From positions 16,736-80,735 of the forward strand of contig JAFRHH010000033.1 of the NCBI GenBank assembly GCA_017433405.1: DNA of 64,000 nucleotides, read 5' to 3'. The notes below the pieces were generated by a model. It saw nothing but the letters and a program-made list of their open reading frames with translations. It ran no database searches and was not told the DNA's origin. Source of the DNA: Clostridia bacterium. Lineage in GTDB: Bacteria; Bacillota; Clostridia; Christensenellales; Aristaeellaceae. Shown piece after piece: positions 58,558 to 64,000 of this stretch (within the stretch, counting starts at the first letter, position 1; each line of letters begins with the position of its first letter). The translations under genes and the position numbers were made by a program.

Positions 58558-60333
58558 TCATTCCCGCCCGCCGCCGGGAAGCAGGATGTCCGCGCCGTAT
58601 TTCCGGACCAGCCGCTCCGCGTCCTCCCGGGCGATCATGACCGTCAGCTCCGTTCCCGTATCAGTATGCTTTTCCGCCAGGACGCGGCCCAGGGGGCGGA
58701 TTTCCGCCAGCAGTCCGTAGCGGCTGAAGGGAATCCGGAAGGTCTCCGGCCGGAAGCTGTCCTGCAGCGCCCCGGCGATCCTCTCCCGCAGCGCCTCCAG
58801 CCCCTGCCCCGTCCGGGCGGAAATCAGCACGGCGCCGGGAAAGACCGGATCCGGATCGGCGAGATCGCACTTGTTGATGACCTCGATCCGCGGCTGATCC
58901 TCCGCCCCGAGCTCCCGCAGCACCTCCTCGACGGTATCGTGCTGCCGGAGCATCTCCGGGCTGGCGCCGTCGGAGACGATCACCAGCACGTCCGCCAGCG
59001 CCGCCTCCTCCAGGGTGGAGCGGAAGGCGCTGACCAGGGTATGGGGCAGCTTTCGGATGAAGCCCACCGTATCCGTCAGCAGATAGGGGGTGTTTTCCTT
59101 CGTCGTCATGCGGCGGGATACCGCGTCCAGGGTCGCGAACAGCTGGTCCTGCACATAGACCTCCGCCCCCGACAGGGCGTTCATCAGGGTGGATTTGCCC
59201 GCGTTGGTGTAGCCCACCAGCGCCACCACCGGCACCCGGTTCCGCTCCCGGTTCTTCCGGCGGACGCCCCGCTGCTTTTCCAGCTCCTCCAGCCGGCCTC
59301 TCAGCTCCGTCACCCGCTCCCGGATCCGGCGGCGGCTGATCTCCAGCCGGCTTTCCCCCGGGCCCCGGGTGCCGATGCCGCCGGCCAGCCGGCTGAGAAC
59401 CAGCCCCTGGCCGATCAGCCGGGCGGACCGGTACTGCAGCTGCGCCAGCTCGACCTGCAGCTTGCCCTCGGCGCTGGAGGCCCGCTGGGCGAAGATATCC
59501 AGGATCAGCGTCGTCCGGTCCACCACCTTGACCCGCAGGATGTCCTCCAGGTTCCGAATCTGGACGCCGGTCAGCTCCTCGTCAAAGATACACAGATCCG
59601 CCTCGAGGGCCTGGCAGTCCCGGGCCAGCTCGTCCGCCCGGCCCCGTCCGATGAACAGGGCCCCGTCCGGCCGGCTCCGCTTCTGCAGAAACGTTCCCAC
59701 GACCTCCGCGCCGGCGGTCTCGGCCAGCCGCCGCAGCTCCCCGAGGGATTCCATGCTCTCGATGCCCATCAGCACGGCCTTCTCCCCGCCGCCGGAAACC
59801 GACTGGGTCGCCTCCCGGCCCACCTCCTCGTCGCTGAAGAGGATCTGATCCGTCCATTCCCGGTCCGGCAGGCGGTACCACCGCGCCGGCTCCGGCAGGA
59901 GAATCTCTCCCCCCGCCCGGAGAAAGGCGGTCTGGACGAAGGTCGGCTCCCCGTTCCGGACGCCGACGGCCGTCATGGCATCGTAGCGGAAGATCTTCAG
60001 GGCGCTCAGATCCACGTCGCTCAGCCGCCCGTCCCCGTCCGGATGGGTATGCACGCAGCGAACCCGGCTCAGCCGGCTTTCGCTCCGCCGCAGCCGGTAG
60101 TCCGTCAGCTCCACGTCGCTGTCCGTCCCCACGGCCACGTTGACCACTTCCCCGTCCCGGGTCAGATACACCGCGATCTCCCGGTTCAGCTCCCCGGAGC
60201 ACTCCGCCAGGGTTTTCATCAGCTCCCGGGGAAGAAACACCCCTTCCTCCGCCTCAAAGCCGTACAGGCTGTCCAGCCGCGCCAGCATCGCGTCCCGGAT
60301 TCCCGCGGTGTTTCCGTTCACGTGATGATTCAT
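58558..60333 (-). CDS. hflX: GTPase HflX with JAMM/MPN-like N-terminal domain
   Basis: A 591-residue ribosome-associated GTPase. HflX proper spans ~185-591: HflX domain with FIGRGRADELA, GGIGTRGPGESRLE, G1 GYTNAGKST (374-382), G2/G3 DTVGFIRKLPH and G4 NKCD. Typical HflX is ~420 residues. The extra ~165 N-terminal residues include REIAVYL (E52) and H95-T-H97-P...S105-xx-D108, the E..HxHP..S..D pattern of JAMM metalloproteins. Repeat R9 sits just upstream and supplies GAGGAG. Confidence 0.9.
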   Translation of the reverse strand: MNHHVNGNTAGIRDAMLARLDSLYGFEAEEGVFLPRELMKTLAECSGELNREIAVYLTRDGEVVNVAVGTDSDVELTDYRLRRSESRLSRVRCVHTHPDGDGRLSDVDLSALKIFRYDAMTAVGVRNGEPTFVQTAFLRAGGEILLPEPARWYRLPDREWTDQILFSDEEVGREATQSVSGGGEKAVLMGIESMESLGELRRLAETAGAEVVGTFLQKRSRPDGALFIGRGRADELARDCQALEADLCIFDEELTGVQIRNLEDILRVKVVDRTTLILDIFAQRASSAEGKLQVELAQLQYRSARLIGQGLVLSRLAGGIGTRGPGESRLEISRRRIRERVTELRGRLEELEKQRGVRRKNRERNRVPVVALVGYTNAGKSTLMNALSGAEVYVQDQLFATLDAVSRRMTTKENTPYLLTDTVGFIRKLPHTLVSAFRSTLEEAALADVLVIVSDGASPEMLRQHDTVEEVLRELGAEDQPRIEVINKCDLADPDPVFPGAVLISARTGQGLEALRERIAGALQDSFRPETFRIPFSRYGLLAEIRPLGRVLAEKHTDTGTELTVMIAREDAERLVRKYGADILLPGGGRE

Positions 60334-60350
60334 GGTTTCTTTCCGTCTCC

Positions 60351-60390
60351 TCCTCTGTGGGCGGCAGTTCGCGCCTGCCGTTCCGCGGCT
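60351..60390 (-). repeat. Palindromic repeat copy R9 (degenerate half element)
   Basis: GCGCGAACTGCC..CACAGAGGAGGAG, a decayed GTGAAC-module copy between the manA fusion and hflX; its end provides the hflX Shine-Dalgarno. Confidence 0.6.
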
Positions 60391-60402
60391 GTCTCCTCCG
60401 TC

Positions 60403-61860
60403 TCAGCCCGGCATGGACACCGCCGCGGCCCCCTTGCCCCGGAGGGTCACTTCCGGAAGGGACCGGGGCAGGAAGCAGGTTTCCCCCTTCCGCATCTTCA
60501 TGCGGCCGTTTTTCCATCGCAGGGTAATCTGCCCTTCCAGCACCGTCATCATCCCGAAATCATGAATGGGCGGCAGCACGCCGGAATCGTCCGTCCGGAT
60601 CACGTCCAGCATAAAGTACTGCTCCTTCAGGATCCGCTTCCCGCCGTAGGCCTTCTCCACCCGGACCGGCATCGGCAAAAGCTTCAGATCCGTTACGTCC
60701 AGCCCCTTTTCCAGGTGCAGCTCCCGCCGCCGGCCCTCGCTGTCCGTCCGGTCCCAGTCATAAAAGCGGTAGGTAATGTCCGAGCTCTGCTGAATCTCAT
60801 ACAGGGTGATGCCCGCGCCGATGGCATGCACACAGCCGGCGGGGATATAGCAGACGTCCCCCGCCTGAACCCGAACCCGGCGCAGCAGCTTCTCGACCGC
60901 CTTTCCTTCCCGGCTGGCCTCCCGCAGCGCCCCCAGGGTCGTCCCCGGTTTGATGCCGTAGACCAGCTCTCCGCCGCCCGGCGGGGTATCCAGAATCAGC
61001 CAGGCCTCGGTCTTTCCCAGCTTGCCGCCTTCCTTTTCCGCCGCGTAGGCGTCGTTCGGATGCACCTGCACGCTCAGCGCCTCCCGGGCGTCGATCAGCT
61101 TCAGCAGCAGGGGGAAGGGCTTGTCGGCATACCGTCCGGCGATCTTCTCCCCAAACTCCCGGATCAGCTCCGTCAGCGTCCGCCCCAGGGGATCCCGGCT
61201 TTCCAGCCCGGGAATGCAGCTGACCTCCAGGCTCTCCCCCGTCGGAATCTCCCGCAGGTCCTTTCCCCAGACGGTTTTCAGCTTCTCGCCGCCCCAGGGC
61301 GTCAGCTTTCCGCCCCGGAAGGCCGGCGTCATCCGGATCGGCAGCAGGGGCGTTTCCCGCTTCAGCGGCTTGTCGAAGCCCCGGAAGGGATGGACGCAGC
61401 CCTCCCGGCGGAATTCCCCGCATTCCCGGAAGCCCATCTTCTCCAGCAGGCGGACCGCCCGGCCGTTCCGCGCGTCCGTATCGCAGCGCACGCAGTCGCA
61501 GCCCATGCCCCGGAGGAGCTGCAGCGCGTCGTCCATGACGCCGCCCCCCAGGCCGCTTTTTTGCGCGCCGGGATCCACGGCCAGGTAACGAATCACCCCC
61601 GGCTGCACCCCGCAGGTCCACCCGATCCCGATGTATTCCGGATCCTGCTGGGGGGCCAGCGCCACCGCGGCCGCCAGGGCTCCGTTTTCCCGCTGAATAT
61701 ACAGATGTCCCGCGGCCGTCTCCGCCCGGAGCGTCTCCGCCGACGGTCCGATCTCCTCGTATCCGCCCTCGGGATCCTCCTCCTTCATAGCCTGTTCAGC
61801 CCGCTGATACAGCGCCGCCGCCTCCTCCAGATCCGCCACCGCCGCTCTGATGAGTTCCAT
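60403..61860 (-). CDS. GNAT acetyltransferase fused to mannose-6-phosphate isomerase
   Basis: A 485-residue two-domain protein. Residues ~1-168 are a GNAT fold (RYLAVDPGAQKSGLGGGVMDDAL acetyl-CoA loop, then RLLEKMGFRECGEF). Residues ~172-485 are a type I phosphomannose isomerase, with GG.KL..WG, LSVQVHPNDAYA metal motif, KTEAWLIL and IPAGCVHAIGAGITLYEIQQSSDITYRFYDWDR. Isomerisation of fructose-6-P and mannose-6-P is expected; the acetyltransferase target is unknown. The gene is one open frame with no stop between domains. Confidence 0.9.
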   Translation of the reverse strand: MELIRAAVADLEEAAALYQRAEQAMKEEDPEGGYEEIGPSAETLRAETAAGHLYIQRENGALAAAVALAPQQDPEYIGIGWTCGVQPGVIRYLAVDPGAQKSGLGGGVMDDALQLLRGMGCDCVRCDTDARNGRAVRLLEKMGFRECGEFRREGCVHPFRGFDKPLKRETPLLPIRMTPAFRGGKLTPWGGEKLKTVWGKDLREIPTGESLEVSCIPGLESRDPLGRTLTELIREFGEKIAGRYADKPFPLLLKLIDAREALSVQVHPNDAYAAEKEGGKLGKTEAWLILDTPPGGGELVYGIKPGTTLGALREASREGKAVEKLLRRVRVQAGDVCYIPAGCVHAIGAGITLYEIQQSSDITYRFYDWDRTDSEGRRRELHLEKGLDVTDLKLLPMPVRVEKAYGGKRILKEQYFMLDVIRTDDSGVLPPIHDFGMMTVLEGQITLRWKNGRMKMRKGETCFLPRSLPEVTLRGKGAAAVSMPG

Positions 61861-61887
61861 GCTTTCCCTCGCTCCTTCCCGGTTTGT

Positions 61888-62370
61888 TTATGCGCCCGTT
61901 GACCCAAAGCCGCCGGTCCGGGCCGCCTCCGTCTCCTCTTCCTCCGCCGTTCCGTAGGGCAGGAAGATCCCCTGGCAGAACCGGTCCCCCTTCCGAAGCG
62001 TCAGCGCCTGGCCGGAGGGGTTTCTCATCTTCACCAGGATATGGCCCTCGTTTTTCGCGAAGGCGTAATCGCTGTCGATGACCCCCACGGTGTTGCTCAG
62101 CCGGGCGCCGGTTTTAAATCCCAGGGAGCTGCGGGGGAACAGCAGCAGCACCCAGCCCGGCGCCATCTCCGCCCGGATCCCCGTCGGGATCAGCGCCTCC
62201 CCGCCCGGGGGGATCACCGTCTCCACCGGGCAGATAAAATCATACCCGGCGCTGCCCTTCGTCGCCCGCCGGGGCAGCGGAATCCGGTCCACCGGCAGGC
62301 CGTCCTCCCGGCCCGCCAGATCCCCGGCGTACTGTTTCTCCGAAACATGATCAAAGCGCGCGATGCTCAC
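61888..62370 (-). CDS. dut: dUTP diphosphatase
   Basis: A 160-residue trimeric dUTPase that keeps uracil out of DNA. Five motifs are visible: GSAGYDF, PRSSLGFKTG, NTVGVIDSDYA, GDRFCQGIF and RTGGFGSTG. GTG 62370 has GGGGGAA eight bases upstream. It follows rsmA closely and precedes the manA fusion by 27 bases. Confidence 0.95.
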   Translation of the reverse strand: MSIARFDHVSEKQYAGDLAGREDGLPVDRIPLPRRATKGSAGYDFICPVETVIPPGGEALIPTGIRAEMAPGWVLLLFPRSSLGFKTGARLSNTVGVIDSDYAFAKNEGHILVKMRNPSGQALTLRKGDRFCQGIFLPYGTAEEEETEAARTGGFGSTGA

Positions 62371-62400
62371 AGCTGTTCCCCCGCCCTTTCTTCCCTGTCG

Positions 62401-62432
62401 CCTCTGTGAACGTCATTTCACCTTTCTGTCCG
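62401..62432 (-). repeat. Palindromic repeat copy R10 (half element) at the rsmA stop
   Basis: GGACAGAAAGG-TGAAATGACGTTCACAGAGG: the rsmA stop codon lies inside the element, so its last residues (DRTER) come from the repeat. Confidence 0.65.
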
Positions 62433-63344
62433 GTCTTCCTCCAGGCCGTCTGAGGCCCCGCGATCCGGTCCGCCTGAGGCTCCTCGATCCGGGCTGCCGG
62501 ACCCGTCCGCCATCACGTCCGCCATCACGTCCGCCAGTGCCGCCAGCTCAGCCATGCTCATCCTTTCCCCCCGGGTTTTTTCATCAAGCCCCGCCTGCTC
62601 CAGCCAGGAAAGGGCCTCCCCCCGCTCCGTCCGGAAGGTGGCGCAGAGGTTGTTCAGCATCGTCTTCCGCCGCAGGGCGAAGGCGGCCCCCACCACTTTG
62701 AAAAACATCCGTTCGTCCCGGACGGAAACCGCTGCCTCCGCCCTCCTTTTCATCACGACGAAGGCGCTGTCCACCTTCGGAGGCGGGGTAAAGCGCTCCG
62801 CCGGAACCGCCAGCGCCATCCGCGGCTTAAAGCGGTACCGGCACCGGACCGCCAGGGGGCCCCAGCCCTCCTCCCCCGGCGAAGAAAGGATCTTTTCGGC
62901 GACCTCCTTCTGAACCATCAGGCCCAGGGTTCCGACCGCCAGCGCCGGAGAGAGCAGCCGCTGAATCAGCGGCGTCGTAATATAATAAGGAATATTCGCC
63001 GCCACGGTAAAGGGCTTCCGAAGGTCCTCCGTCAGCTTCACCGGATCCAGGCTCATAATATCCCCCTGCAGGAGGGTCACGTTGTCATAATCCGCCAGGA
63101 AGCCGCGCAGCAGCGGAATCAGCCGCTCGTCCAGCTCCACCGCCAGCACCCTTCCCGCGGCCCGGCACAGGGGCCCCGTCAGGCTGCCGCAGCCCGGGCC
63201 GATCTCCAGCACGTCGTCCGCCTTCGTAACCCCGGTCTCCCGGACCAGGGCCTCCAGGATCTCCTCGTCGTAGAGAAAGTGCTGCCCCAGGGAATGCCTG
63301 TAGCGCAGATTGCTTTCCCGGATCCGGCTTTTGGTTTTGCTCAC
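62418..63344 (-). CDS. rsmA: 16S rRNA dimethyladenosine transferase with low-complexity tail
   Basis: Dimethylates A1518/A1519 of 16S rRNA. 308 residues: SLGQHFLYDEEIL, SAM site LEIGPGCGSLTGPL, AVELDERL, NIPYYITTPLI and the C-terminal helical domain ending LAALADVMA. After that a duplicated DVMA unit and two PDRGASG/D-type repeats form a ~35-residue low-complexity tail reaching into repeat R10. GTG 63344 has GGAGGG upstream. Confidence 0.94.
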   Translation of the reverse strand: MSKTKSRIRESNLRYRHSLGQHFLYDEEILEALVRETGVTKADDVLEIGPGCGSLTGPLCRAAGRVLAVELDERLIPLLRGFLADYDNVTLLQGDIMSLDPVKLTEDLRKPFTVAANIPYYITTPLIQRLLSPALAVGTLGLMVQKEVAEKILSSPGEEGWGPLAVRCRYRFKPRMALAVPAERFTPPPKVDSAFVVMKRRAEAAVSVRDERMFFKVVGAAFALRRKTMLNNLCATFRTERGEALSWLEQAGLDEKTRGERMSMAELAALADVMADVMADGSGSPDRGASGGPDRGASDGLEEDRTER

Positions 63345-63388
63345 GCGTCGCCCTCCTGTTCCCCTCCGCGGTCGCCGCGGACGGAGTT

Positions 63389-63394
63389 AGTATA
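63389..63394 (-). promoter_or_regulatory. Extended -10 element for rsmA
   Basis: TGGTATACT on the minus strand, 45 bases before the start codon; no clear -35. Confidence 0.45.
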
Positions 63395-63418
63395 CCATAT
63401 CCCGCCCTCCAAAAGAAA

Positions 63419-63448
63419 GGGACCGGCGCTTTTTTGCGTCGGTCCCGC
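63419..63448 (-). terminator. Terminator of the PFOR gene
   Basis: GGGACCG-CGC/GCG-CGGTCCC stem with an A-rich loop (minus strand), followed by TTTCTTTT. Confidence 0.85.
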
Positions 63449-63494
63449 GGAAGGCGCCCCCGCGGGGCCGCCTCCTGTTTTCATGGCTTTCGGC

Positions 63495-64000
63495 TTACTT
63501 TCCGGCGAGCTTCTTATAGGATTCGCGCCGGATTCTGGCATCCTCTTCCTGCTGGACGAACAGCTTCGCAGCCGCGTCCGGGAACTGCTGGGCCAGAGAG
63601 GTGTAGCGAACCTCGCCCTTCAGGAATTCCTGATAGTCGCCGGTCGGATCCTTGCTGTCGACCGTCATCGGGTTCTCCAGCTCGGGGTTGTAGCGATAGA
63701 GCTGCCAGTAGCCGCAGTCAACCGCCTTCTTAATCTCCGCCTGGGCCTTGCCCATGCCGCCCTTGGCGCGCAGGCCGTGGTTGATGCAGGGCGCGTAGGC
63801 GATGATCAGGGACGGGCCGTGATAGGCTTCCGCCTCGGTCAGGGCCTTGAGCACCTGCGCGGGATCGGACATGGCGACCTGGGCCACATAGACGTAGCCG
63901 TAGCTCATAGCCATCATGCCCAGATCCTTCTTCTTGGTGCGCTTGCCGGCGGCGGCGAACTTGGCGACAGCCGCATGCGGAGAGGACTTGGAGGCCTGTC
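63495..64000 (-). CDS. nifJ: Pyruvate:ferredoxin oxidoreductase, C-terminal part; 5' end outside window
   Basis: The frame stays open to the window edge and reads SKSSPHAAVAKFAAAGKRTKKKDLG, then MAMSYGYVYVAQVAM, GPSLIIAYAPCINHGL and CGYWQLYRYNP, all from the thiamine-diphosphate domain of the single-chain NifJ-type PFOR. The enzyme makes acetyl-CoA, CO2 and reduced ferredoxin from pyruvate. About 168 residues of ~1170 are visible. Its ferredoxin could feed the NADPH-motif-less reductase at 20.3 kb. Confidence 0.95.
   Translation of the reverse strand, partial: QASKSSPHAAVAKFAAAGKRTKKKDLGMMAMSYGYVYVAQVAMSDPAQVLKALTEAEAYHGPSLIIAYAPCINHGLRAKGGMGKAQAEIKKAVDCGYWQLYRYNPELENPMTVDSKDPTGDYQEFLKGEVRYTSLAQQFPDAAAKLFVQQEEDARIRRESYKKLAGK

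Noticed and set aside
58006-61902. A 1298-codon plus-strand open frame
   Set aside because: Antisense to dapA, hflX and the manA fusion, rich in Pro/Arg/Gln as expected of GC-rich shadows.

Overview
The window is a dense, GC-rich, mostly minus-strand stretch of a bacterial chromosome. It looks like an anaerobic member of the Clostridia, perhaps a gut or rumen Christensenellales/Aristaeellaceae-type organism. The reasons are the class III ribonucleotide reductase, pyruvate:ferredoxin oxidoreductase, a TM1266-family hydrogenase-associated regulator, meso-DAP dehydrogenase, ECF-type vitamin transporters (BioY, RibU), clostridial-style signal peptides and Firmicute-type promoters and Shine-Dalgarno sites. 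The taxonomic call is inference; no rRNA or tRNA gene was found.

Layout. 1-5.8 kb: end of a glycogen synthase gene, a secreted SH3b protein, the biotin pair birA-bioY and a PreA-like flavoprotein. 5.8-10.4 kb: MMPL exporter, its secreted partner and a divergent TetR gene. 10.4-15 kb: mannonate dehydratase, an FMN-riboswitch ribU cassette bracketed by inverted REP-like repeats, a TM1266-family regulator and glutamate dehydrogenase. 15-19.3 kb: amino-acid ABC transporter translationally coupled to a CotH-type kinase. 19.3-21.8 kb: thiol/peroxide operon (peroxidase, NADPH-motif-less thioredoxin reductase, thioredoxin, OhrR-like regulator). 22-27.2 kb: HAD and alpha/beta hydrolases, then TPR / alpha-L-fucosidase / DUF4037 genes and an asparaginase remnant. 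27.4-30 kb: Phd-PIN toxin-antitoxin pair, an exported phosphatidylserine-decarboxylase-like enzyme and a Nudix protein. 30-33.2 kb: MacB/FtsX-like ABC system behind a palindromic operator. 33.2-40.4 kb: secreted HExxH protein, a two-gene acyl-ligase/acyltransferase locus, split chromate-transporter-family permease and a CNNM/CorC protein. 40.5-46.1 kb: complete ABC transporter with a DUF3798 binding protein. 46.2-51.5 kb: ImmA/IrrE peptidase, diguanylate cyclase, AAA-ATPase-like nuclease and a RelB-PIN pair. 51.6-63.4 kb: housekeeping run rsmA-dut-manA fusion-hflX-dapA-dapB-ddh-nrdG-nrdD-trxB. 63.5-64 kb: end of PFOR.

The most unusual signal is a ~90-bp palindromic repeat family scattered through the window in at least ten full, partial or degenerate copies, all in the same orientation as the minus-strand genes. 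Where it meets the end of a gene it is read in frame, giving 30-residue tails (BirA once, the CNNM protein twice in tandem). Where it sits between genes, its end often supplies the AGAGGAG Shine-Dalgarno of the next gene. It behaves like a protein-embedded palindromic element similar in style to the Rickettsia RPEs. Other candidates for new biology are the AMP-ligase fused to a degenerate HATPase domain next to an HxxxDG acyltransferase, HflX with a JAMM-like N-terminal domain, a GNAT-mannose-6-phosphate isomerase fusion, NrdD with a built-in thioredoxin beside TrxB under paired NrdR-like boxes, and the exported PSD-like enzyme.
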